Shown: positions 1 through 5,258, counted from the first letter of the stretch. The stretch: 5,258 nt of DNA from Verrucomicrobiota bacterium (GCA_003218615.1 QHOD01000233.1:1-5258), one strand, 5' to 3'. Program-made: numbers and translations. Notes: a model not told the origin generated them from the letters alone.

Positions 1-69
1 CCTGGCGACAGCAAGCAGGTTCGAGTACGGCTGTCAGAGGTTGTGCGCAAGATGCGTGTTGACGAATGA
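1..69 (+). CDS. Possible 3' end of a rightward gene, unidentified
   Basis: Frame 1 is open from the left edge to a TGA at 67-69 and reads 22 residues ending in VVRKMRVDE. The charged, helix-like composition would suit a protein C-terminus, and the gene would converge on the leftward permease. It is too short to identify and other frames are also open here, so this is only a candidate. The remaining bases to 187 show no credible gene on either strand: the minus-strand frame continuing past the permease stop stays open but has no ATG, GTG or TTG start. No tRNA or clear terminator was seen. Confidence 0.2.
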   Translation, partial: PGDSKQVRVRLSEVVRKMRVDE

Positions 70-187
70 CACCTGACCAAGCGATGCAGCCAACCGCTGG
101 CCGGCGTACTACCTCGCTTTGCCTTATGAAAACACGTCCATTGCAAACTGCACTCGCCCTCGCCAGCGGTGGCCGATCTTGTTCTCG

Positions 188-1003
188 CTAGCCCCCCACG
201 GCCTGATAATGGCCGAGGCCGCGTTTCCACATCGCGCGCGCGGCGGCCCAGGTGAGGAAGAGCCAGCCGGTTTGAATTGCCAGCGCTTCCGCGAGTGCTC
301 CGCCTTGTAGTCGGCCGAGGAAAATCGCGACGGGGCAAAACAATTCGTAATAGAACGGCAGCCATTTCATCACGGCCTGCACCGCGTTGGGCATGATGTC
401 GATCGGAAACATTTGGCCGCCTAAGAAGTATTCGAACGAGTAAACGATGAAAACGATCGTCGAAATTTCGAGAATCCAAAAGGCCATCATCGCGAGCGAG
501 TAGGTGATGAAAAATTGCATCAACGCCGCCATAACCATCGAGATGCTCGCAAAGACATAAGTCATCGCTTGATCGGGCAGCGCGATGTAGTGCCGGAAAT
601 AAATAAAGATCAGCGCGATCGGCGGCAACGTGACGAATGTGTAAACCAGTCGACCGCTCATAAAAATGCTGAACCGATAAGCGAGATAACTCATCGGTTT
701 CGTCAGCAACGAATTGATCTGTCCCTCGCGAATGTCAGCGGCGATTTGCCATTCATCTTCGGTGGGCGTGACAAGATTGCTTACCAGAAGTGTCAGCAAA
801 TAATAATAAATCATCGAACCGTAATCGTAGCCGTGCAGCTCGCCCCCACGTTCTTTGAAGATGGCGCTCCAGAGAAAAACGGTGCCTGCCAGTGGAATCA
901 GCCCGAAGAGGGCGCGCAGGAAATAATTCCAGCGATAAACAAAGGTATTTTGCAGCCCAATGTTAAAAACCGAGACGTACTTATCGATCCTAGTCGTGCT
1001 CAT
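188..1003 (-). CDS. ABC-2 type transporter permease (DUF990 / ABC2_membrane_6-like, COG4587 type)
   Basis: This is an inner-membrane permease subunit of an export-type ABC transporter; the substrate is unknown. The 271-residue protein has about six hydrophobic segments: roughly 28-48, 60-78, 118-136, 147-168, 170-190 and 240-258. Family-typical features are the cytoplasmic stretch DIREGQINSLLTKP (90-103) followed by YLAYRF, the FLGGQMFPIDIMP segment (193-205) after TM5, the WLPFYYELFCP motif, and the ending KRGLGHYQAVGG. Length matches the family (about 260-270). Such permeases normally work with a second, related permease and a separate ATPase, often encoded side by side, but neither is visible here. 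The start ATG sits within a hexamer repeat tract without a Shine-Dalgarno, yet gives the expected N-terminus. The gene follows pdxA in the same direction after 165 bases of hairpin-rich DNA, so co-transcription is possible but not shown. Family assignment is confident; function beyond export is not. Confidence 0.88.
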   Translation of the reverse strand: MSTTRIDKYVSVFNIGLQNTFVYRWNYFLRALFGLIPLAGTVFLWSAIFKERGGELHGYDYGSMIYYYLLTLLVSNLVTPTEDEWQIAADIREGQINSLLTKPMSYLAYRFSIFMSGRLVYTFVTLPPIALIFIYFRHYIALPDQAMTYVFASISMVMAALMQFFITYSLAMMAFWILEISTIVFIVYSFEYFLGGQMFPIDIMPNAVQAVMKWLPFYYELFCPVAIFLGRLQGGALAEALAIQTGWLFLTWAAARAMWKRGLGHYQAVGG

Positions 1004-1020
1004 GGTCGTAATCGAAGTCT
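991..1020. repeat. 6-bp repeat tract spanning the permease start codon
   Basis: On the plus strand the units are TAGTCG (991-996), TGCTCA (997-1002), TGGTCG (1003-1008), TAATCG (1009-1014) and a weaker AAGTCT (1015-1020). On the coding strand the last bases before the gene read CGATTA then CGACCA, and the start lies in the next unit, TGAGCA. This is the same arrangement as at the pdxA start, including the shared CGATTACGA and ATGAGCA. There is no Shine-Dalgarno sequence in the tract. Confidence 0.6.
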
Positions 1021-1028
1021 AAAGACGT

Positions 1029-1099
1029 CGAGTTTGATTAGCTGTAGCGGCGGTCTGTGACCGTCGCAATTCTTTCGATGGTTCTCCAAACCAAACTCG
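1029..1099. repeat. 71-bp palindromic element with 8-bp terminal inverted repeats and a central GC-rich hairpin
   Basis: CGAGTTTG at 1029-1036 is the exact inverse of CAAACTCG at 1092-1099. Between them lies a 9-bp stem, 1047-1055 (GCGGCGGTC) with 1059-1067 (GACCGTCGC), with one G-T position and a 3-base loop. A smaller stem pairs GGTT (1080-1083) with AACC (1089-1092), overlapping the right end by one base. The block does not read as protein and lies wholly between pdxA and the permease. Its form resembles REP-type or MITE-like dispersed palindromes. I recall similar GCGGCGGTC palindromes between genes in Verrucomicrobiota, but no second copy is in this window, so repeat status is unproven. 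Confidence 0.45.
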
Positions 1100-1100
1100 G

Positions 1101-1161
1101 GCAGGCTAGGAAGCCCGCGCGCCGCACAAGCTCGCCGCAGCGAGTCCGTCCGGCGGCGGAC
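1101..1161. repeat. Cluster of three small GC-rich hairpins after the pdxA stop
   Basis: Three short stems follow one another in the spacer. The first pairs 1101-1107 with 1112-1118 (GCAGGCT / AGCCCGC, six of seven pairs, loop AGGA). The second pairs CTCGC at 1131-1135 with GCGAG at 1140-1144 (loop CGCA). The third pairs GTCCG at 1148-1152 with CGGAC at 1157-1161 (loop GCGG). None is followed by a T-run on the minus strand, so a classical intrinsic terminator for pdxA is not supported. They could be remnants of dispersed GC-rich palindromes or could slow decay or readthrough of the transcript; this is inference. Confidence 0.4.
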
Positions 1162-1168
1162 AGGATGC

Positions 1169-2101
1169 CTATGTTACGGCTGCCAGCTCCACTGCGAGAT
1201 TGATTGCTGCAATCATGCTGTCGGATCGCGCGATGCCTTTGCCGGCGATCTCGAATGCGGTGCCGTGATCGGGGCTGGTGCGCGGGAACGGCAACCCGAG
1301 CGTGACGTTCACACCGTTGTGAAACGCGTGGAGTTTGAGCGGGACCAATCCTTGATCGTGATACATGCAAAGCACGGCATCGAATTCGCCTTCGGCCGCG
1401 CGATGGAAAACGGTGTCGGGGGAAAGAGGTCCTTCAAAAATTGCGGATTGGTCCGAGGCGGACGGGCCTTTATCGCGGATTGCGGATTTTAACTCGGCAA
1501 CAGCGGGGCTGATGATTTCGATTTCTTCGCGTCCAAGTTTTCCGGATTCGCCGGCGTGCGGATTTAACCCTGCGACCGCAATGCGAGGCGCGTTCCTGGA
1601 TCGACCCGCCTTCGTAGAATTACGGCGTGGCAGGCATCGGAGAAAATCGTCGAGCAATAAGCCCACTCGAACGATCTCGGATTGCTTGAGTGCGCTTGGG
1701 ACATCGCGGAGCGGAATGTGCGTGGTGACCAGTGCGATGGTGATTTTTCCGCCGGTCAAACACATTGCGAAATTTTTCACGCCGCAGCGATCGGCAAAAA
1801 ATTCGGTTTGCCCGGGAAATTTAAAGCCTGCTTCGTACATACGCGCCTTATGAATCGGTCCGGTCACAATTGCATCCAGTTCGCCGCGTCGTGTGAGAGT
1901 GATTGCTTCCTCGAGTGCAGCCGCTGCCGCACGCGCCGTTTCAAACCTGGGTTCCCCTAACGAGCAATCGGGATATTTGCCAACGACTTTATATTCGCCG
2001 GAATCTGGAAGACATCCGGACTTCAGCGCGAAATCGACAATTTCCGGGCCGATGCCGGCGCAATCACCAAGCGTGATCCCAATGCGCAGCCTCTTGCTCA
2101 T
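1169..2101 (-). CDS. pdxA: 4-hydroxythreonine-4-phosphate dehydrogenase PdxA
   Basis: PdxA oxidises 4-phosphohydroxy-L-threonine with NAD(P); the product decarboxylates to the amino-ketone that PdxJ condenses with deoxyxylulose phosphate in the DXP-dependent vitamin B6 route. It is a cytoplasmic, metal-dependent homodimer. The 310-residue translation shows the family signatures in order: ITLGDCAGIGPEI (9-21), VTGPIHK (79-85), FPGQTEFF (95-102), TTHIPLRD (126-133), GLNPHAGE (178-185), GPLSPDTVF (224-232), MYHDQGLVPLK (246-256) and RTSPDHGTA (274-282). His128, His182 and His248 align with the E. coli metal ligands His166, His211 and His266. Two positions are unusual: Cys14 where Pro is common, and Gln98 where E. 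coli has the substrate-contacting His136. The protein is about 20 residues shorter than E. coli PdxA, mainly in the N-terminal lobe (about 40-60). The ATG fits the family start but has no Shine-Dalgarno. A PdxA2-like sugar-acid dehydrogenase is the alternative; the surA linkage favours PdxA. Confidence 0.93.
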   Translation of the reverse strand: MSKRLRIGITLGDCAGIGPEIVDFALKSGCLPDSGEYKVVGKYPDCSLGEPRFETARAAAAALEEAITLTRRGELDAIVTGPIHKARMYEAGFKFPGQTEFFADRCGVKNFAMCLTGGKITIALVTTHIPLRDVPSALKQSEIVRVGLLLDDFLRCLPRRNSTKAGRSRNAPRIAVAGLNPHAGESGKLGREEIEIISPAVAELKSAIRDKGPSASDQSAIFEGPLSPDTVFHRAAEGEFDAVLCMYHDQGLVPLKLHAFHNGVNVTLGLPFPRTSPDHGTAFEIAGKGIARSDSMIAAINLAVELAAVT

Positions 2102-2154
2102 GCTCGTGATCGTAATCGTATTCTAGCTAGTCGAGGACGAGCGCGATTACGAGC
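2095..2154. repeat. 6-bp repeat tract spanning the pdxA start, with an inverted copy upstream
   Basis: On the plus strand four hexamers of form TNNTCR follow one another: TGCTCA (2095-2100), TGCTCG (2101-2106), TGATCG (2107-2112) and TAATCG (2113-2118). On the coding strand they read CGATTA, CGATCA, CGAGCA, TGAGCA, so the pdxA ATG and its Ser2 codon lie inside the tract. A second group in the opposite sense (ACGAGC, GCGATT, ACGAGC) fills 2137-2154. As a result 2102-2112 and 2144-2154 are inverted repeats matching at 10 of 11 positions. The loop between them contains the palindrome CTAGCTAG (2123-2130). No Shine-Dalgarno sequence is present before the ATG. Confidence 0.65.
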
Positions 2155-2180
2155 AGGAACACAATCGAATCGGCGGGCGA

Positions 2181-2208
2181 AGATCGACATCGAATGCCGA
2201 ACATCGAA
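2181..2208. repeat. Degenerate 7-bp tandem repeat (TTCGATG type) just after surA
   Basis: Read on the minus strand, the spacer following the surA stop breaks into 7-base units: TTCGATG (2208-2202), TTCGGCA (2201-2195), TTCGATG (2194-2188) and a weaker TCGATCT (2187-2181). The two perfect units are 14 bases apart. No protein reading is likely. It looks like the decayed remnant of a short tandem repeat. I recall similar TTCGATGTTCGA strings between genes of Verrucomicrobiota, but this was not searched. No T-tract or stable stem indicates a terminator here. Confidence 0.55.
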
Positions 2209-2210
2209 CC

Positions 2211-3200
2211 TCAGAACGTCCGGATGTAAGCCTTGGCGCGCAAACTGGCGATCCAGCGGTCCTGCAAACTTTGTGCTTCCAGTTGAATCAGTTTCTTTTC
2301 GATTTCGGGCCGTGCCTCGGCAAGCGATTTCGTAGTGCCGCCGCGCTTATCCTCGACTTTGAAGATGTAATAATTGCCAGCGTAATTGATGATGTTGCTG
2401 ATTCTGCCGACCGGCATGTTAAAGGCGATTTTTTCCAGCGGAGCGGCAAGCGTCTTGCGTTCAATCCAGCCCCAATCCCCGCCCACGTCGCGCGTACTGT
2501 CCTCGGAATAAATTTGTGCCATGCGCTCGAACTCGGCGCCGCTGGCCAGTTTCCCGAGAACTTCTTCGGCCATCCCTTTCTGGGCTTCGGAATTACCCGT
2601 ATCCGCCTTGCCGGGAATCATGATCATGCGCAACTTAACTTCTTCCTTAGCGGTAAATTCGTCGCGATGTTTCTTGTAGTACTCTTCTACTTTGGGCGGT
2701 GAAATGATCGGGCTCTTCTTGACGTTCTTCCCGCGCATCGCCTGCACGATCATGCTTTCCATCTCCTTTTCTTTGAACTCGCCCAACGTGTAGTTCTGCG
2801 CTTCCAGCGTCTTAATAAATGTATTGCGATCGCCGCCGAATGACTCCCGGATAATCTCGTGCATCCGTTGATCTACGAAAAAGTTTGGAATTTCGTAGCT
2901 CTCCTTTTTAAATGCCTGGATGATGAGCCGTCGATCCACCAGGTCTTTCAGAGCCAACTCTCGCAATTGCTTTAATTGCTTTTCAAGCTCTTCGCCGGTG
3001 AATTGCGAGCGCAGAAGCTTTTCCCGGGGCGCTGATAACTCTCTGACCTGCGAGTACGTGATCACATCGCCATTCACAACCGCAGCGATGCCGTCAACGA
3101 CCTGGGGCTGTGCGGAAAATGCGGCGCGACAAAGAGGAGAGGTCACCAGTCCCAAAACCGCCAGCAACGCAATAGCAGGTGGACGAATGATGTGTCTCAT
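2211..3200 (-). CDS. surA: SurA-like periplasmic chaperone / parvulin peptidyl-prolyl isomerase, single PPIase domain
   Basis: The product is probably a periplasmic chaperone that binds unfolded outer-membrane proteins and may catalyse cis-trans proline isomerisation. The 329-residue protein starts with a signal peptide: positive MRHIIR, a hydrophobic core to about residue 23, and likely cleavage near CRA/AFSA. Cys24 is not in a good lipobox, so a soluble protein is favoured over a lipoprotein. Residues 33-160 match the SurA N-terminal chaperone domain, opening with VVDGIAAVVNGDVITYSQV. Residues 187-287 form one parvulin (PpiC) domain with the typical YSEDSTRDVGGDWGWI stretch and a GNYYIFKVEDKR end. 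E. coli SurA is longer (about 430 residues) with two parvulin domains. A C-terminal helix (290-329) would complete the chaperone module. The ATG overlaps the mfd stop as ATGA and lacks a strong Shine-Dalgarno, which suggests translational coupling. The family is clear; exact orthology to surA rather than another SurA_N/PpiC protein is slightly less certain, though pdxA next door supports it. Confidence 0.9.
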   Translation of the reverse strand: MRHIIRPPAIALLAVLGLVTSPLCRAAFSAQPQVVDGIAAVVNGDVITYSQVRELSAPREKLLRSQFTGEELEKQLKQLRELALKDLVDRRLIIQAFKKESYEIPNFFVDQRMHEIIRESFGGDRNTFIKTLEAQNYTLGEFKEKEMESMIVQAMRGKNVKKSPIISPPKVEEYYKKHRDEFTAKEEVKLRMIMIPGKADTGNSEAQKGMAEEVLGKLASGAEFERMAQIYSEDSTRDVGGDWGWIERKTLAAPLEKIAFNMPVGRISNIINYAGNYYIFKVEDKRGGTTKSLAEARPEIEKKLIQLEAQSLQDRWIASLRAKAYIRTF

Positions 3201-5258
3201 AGTTTCTTGATCAGCTCTAGGATTTCTCTGAGATACTGTTCGATTTCGGCTGCAACTAAACGGGGGAATTTGCCCGCGACAAGTATAAAATCCCCGCGCC
3301 GTGTCAGCATCAATTTATGCTCGCGCACCTCCACGCGGCTCACCCCGGATTTTGCCGCAGCAAGCTTGATTTCGGTGAGAAGAAACAAATTGTCAACCGC
3401 TGGCGTGAACGTTCCAAACCGATCGCGCCAATCGCGCCGCAACCGATCCAGTTGCTCGTGTGTCGTGATTTCCGCGATCTCGCGATACGCTCGAATACGC
3501 AACGCCGGGTCGCTGATATAGCTAATCGGAATGAATGCAGGGATGCGCGCTTTGTCGGGGAAGCCGACCGCTTCCTCCACAGGCGCGGGTGATTTTGGTT
3601 GTTGGACGAATTCGGCTTCATTGGTAGCGACGAAATCGAGCCGAAGATCGACATCTAACCGAAGCTGCACTTTCTCACCTTTGCGCTGAGCAACTGCTTG
3701 CTTGAGCAACTGGCAATACAAGTCGAAACCGACTGCCATAATGTGGCCGCTTTGCGCCGTGCCCAGAATGCTGCCTGCGCCCCGGATCTCCAGATCGCGC
3801 ATGGCGATGCGAAACCCGGCGCCAAGCGAGCTGTACTGCTTGATGGCGTTGATCCGTTTCCGCGCCGCGCCGATTGTCATCATCTCGCGCGGGAGAAGCA
3901 GATAGGCGTACGCTTTGTGCTCCGCGCGGCCGACGCGTCCGCGCAATTGATAAAGATCGGCCAGACCAAATCGGTCGGCGCGATCGATGATGATCGTATT
4001 GGCGTTTGGGATATCGAGGCCACTTTCGATAATCGTCGTGCAAACGAGCACGTCCGTTTTCCCGGCGATGAATCGCGCCATGACTGCTTCGAGTTCATCC
4101 GAGTCCATTTGGCCATGGCCGATCTCGACCTGCGCTTGCGGGCAAAGATCGACAATGCGGTCGCGCGCGCGCGCGATGGTCATTACTCGGTTGTGCAAAA
4201 AGAAAACCTGACCTTGCCGCTCCAGCTCGCGATTGATCGCGTCGCGAATGAGCCGCTCGTCGTAGACTGAGATCACTGTTTCCACTGGTAATCGGTTCAG
4301 CGGCGGGGTCTCGATCGTGGACATGTCTTTTACGCCGACAAGCGAAAGGTAAAGCGTGCGCGGGATGGGCGTGGCCGAGAGCGTGAGGACATCGACGAGC
4401 TTGAACAGTTCTTTGAATTTCTCCTTGTGCAGAACGCCGAAGCGCTGCTCCTCGTCGATGACGACCAGGCCGAGATCTTTGAAAACGACGTCGCCGGAGA
4501 TAAGCCGGTGCGTCCCGATGACAATATCGACGCCGCCTTCGCGCAGCAGGCGCAGGATTTTTTTCTGTTCCGATTGTGAACGAAAGCGACTGAGCATTTC
4601 GATTCGCACCGGATAATCGAGCATGCGCTGTCGAAACACCTCGAAATGTTGCTGTGCCAGGACTGTGGTCGGAGCGAGCACGGCGACCTGCCTGCCGTCC
4701 ATGACCGCCTTGAACGCAGCGCGGACGGCGACTTCGGTTTTGCCAAAGCCGACGTCACCGCAGATCAGCCGATCCATCGGCTGAGGACGTTCCATGTCGA
4801 TCTTGGTGTCGACGATCGCTTTTAACTGGTCCGGTGTCTCCCGAAACGGAAACGAATGTTCGAATTCCGCTTGCCATTTCGTATCGGGAGCAAATGCATG
4901 GCCGGGATGCGTCTGTCGCTCCGCCTGAACCGCAAGCATTTTCCCGGCGTAATCGAAAATGGAATCTGTGGCGTTTGTCTTCGCACGCGCCCATTTCCTG
5001 TCGCCCAGCGAACTGAGCGGCGGCGATTTTTTGCCGACACCGATGTAACGCGAAACCAGATAGGCTTGCTCGAGCGGCACATAAAGCTTCGCTTCATCGG
5101 CAAACTCGAGCGCGACAACTTCTTGAGTTTCGGCGTTCGCTGGCGCGCCCGGCTCCGAAAGCTTTCGCGATGAGTCCGGTCGCGCTCTACCAATCTTGTG
5201 CAACCCCAAAAATCTTCTGATGCCGTGTTCGAGATGTACGACGAAATCGCCTTCGTTG
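3197..5258 (-). CDS. mfd: Transcription-repair coupling factor Mfd, C-terminal part (5' end beyond window)
   Basis: Mfd is a cytoplasmic ATP-dependent DNA translocase that removes RNA polymerase stalled at lesions and recruits UvrA for nucleotide excision repair. The frame is open to the right edge, giving 686 visible codons of a protein usually near 1,150 residues, so the UvrB-like N-terminal modules are missing from view. Counting from the TTG at 5209, the order is: end of the RNA-polymerase-interaction domain (VVHLEHGIRRF, just before that codon), helicase motif I GDVGFGKTE (151-159), Ia APTTVLAQQH, II DEEQRFG (252-258), III SATPIPRT, V around TTIIESGLDIP, VI QLRGRVGR (421-428), the translocation motif region RDLEIRGAG to QSG (471-487), then the C-terminal TRCF/D7 domain (about 555-670). 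Two linkers are longer than in E. coli (about 8-30 and 528-553). The 5209 TTG is not the true start, because homology continues upstream of it. The TGA stop overlaps the next gene's ATG by four bases. Identification is very secure. Confidence 0.97.
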   Translation of the reverse strand, partial: NEGDFVVHLEHGIRRFLGLHKIGRARPDSSRKLSEPGAPANAETQEVVALEFADEAKLYVPLEQAYLVSRYIGVGKKSPPLSSLGDRKWARAKTNATDSIFDYAGKMLAVQAERQTHPGHAFAPDTKWQAEFEHSFPFRETPDQLKAIVDTKIDMERPQPMDRLICGDVGFGKTEVAVRAAFKAVMDGRQVAVLAPTTVLAQQHFEVFRQRMLDYPVRIEMLSRFRSQSEQKKILRLLREGGVDIVIGTHRLISGDVVFKDLGLVVIDEEQRFGVLHKEKFKELFKLVDVLTLSATPIPRTLYLSLVGVKDMSTIETPPLNRLPVETVISVYDERLIRDAINRELERQGQVFFLHNRVMTIARARDRIVDLCPQAQVEIGHGQMDSDELEAVMARFIAGKTDVLVCTTIIESGLDIPNANTIIIDRADRFGLADLYQLRGRVGRAEHKAYAYLLLPREMMTIGAARKRINAIKQYSSLGAGFRIAMRDLEIRGAGSILGTAQSGHIMAVGFDLYCQLLKQAVAQRKGEKVQLRLDVDLRLDFVATNEAEFVQQPKSPAPVEEAVGFPDKARIPAFIPISYISDPALRIRAYREIAEITTHEQLDRLRRDWRDRFGTFTPAVDNLFLLTEIKLAAAKSGVSRVEVREHKLMLTRRGDFILVAGKFPRLVAAEIEQYLREILELIKKL

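Noticed and set aside
93..170. 9-bp inverted repeat (93-101 with 162-170) in the left spacer
   Set aside because: The arms are short and 60 bases apart, with no T-run or flanking structure, so it is compatible with chance.
119..310. 63-codon plus-strand open frame near the left edge
   Set aside because: It overlaps the conserved C-terminus of the permease in antisense, with no motif and no ribosome binding site.
515..1060. 181-codon open frame on the plus strand
   Set aside because: It is antisense to the well-supported permease, its composition is rich in Arg, Gln and His without family motifs, and it runs through the palindromic spacer.
1047..1067. Intrinsic terminator after pdxA
   Set aside because: The stem is good, but the minus strand continues with TACAGCTAATC rather than a T-tract, so termination is not supported.
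1038..1370. 110-codon minus-strand open frame crossing the pdxA stop
   Set aside because: It overlaps conserved pdxA sequence in another frame and has an Arg-rich shadow composition.
4162..4173. Alternating CG run as possible Z-DNA
   Set aside because: It is short, lies in coding DNA, and is explained by Ala-Arg codons in Mfd.
3698..4270. 190-codon open frame on the plus strand
   Set aside because: It lies wholly antisense to the helicase motifs of Mfd, which constrain the sequence; no recognisable domain is seen.
1..5258. CRISPR array, tRNA or rRNA genes, insertion sequence, toxin-antitoxin or defence system
   Set aside because: No regularly spaced long repeats, no tRNA-like cloverleaf, no transposase, and no defence domains were seen on either strand; nearly all DNA is housekeeping coding sequence.

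Overview
The window carries four leftward (minus-strand) genes in the order mfd, surA-type chaperone, pdxA, ABC-2 permease, plus a short unassigned stretch at the left edge. All four products are recognised from conserved motifs visible in the translations. The likely source is a member of the Verrucomicrobiota, probably a soil or freshwater lineage. This is inferred from the style of the Mfd protein (linker insertions and overall wording), the direct mfd-surA-pdxA linkage, moderate GC, weak or absent Shine-Dalgarno sequences, and short degenerate repeats of CGAxxA and TTCGATG type between genes. It rests on memory of such genomes, not on a search.

Right part (3197-5258): the C-terminal two thirds of Mfd, the transcription-repair coupling factor. 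Its N-terminus lies beyond the right edge. The stop codon overlaps the start of the next gene in an ATGA, so the pair is probably translationally coupled. Positions 2211-3200 encode a secreted SurA-like periplasmic chaperone with a single parvulin domain. After 109 bases of repeat-rich spacer comes pdxA (1169-2101, vitamin B6 synthesis). After a further 165 bases of hairpin-rich spacer comes a six-helix ABC-2 permease (188-1003). The first 187 bases hold at most the tail of a rightward gene.

The genes do not form one pathway. They look like a housekeeping cluster: DNA repair coupled to transcription, outer-membrane protein folding, pyridoxal phosphate synthesis and an export permease. The surA-pdxA pairing is also familiar from Proteobacteria, where rsmA/ksgA usually follows; here a permease follows instead.

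I found no clearly new biological system. The observations most worth a second look are non-coding. The start codons of pdxA and of the permease both lie inside short hexamer repeat tracts. The pdxA tract can also pair with an upstream inverted copy, placing a stem directly against the ATG. A 71-bp segment between pdxA and the permease is bounded by 8-bp inverted repeats around a GC-rich hairpin and resembles a small dispersed element.
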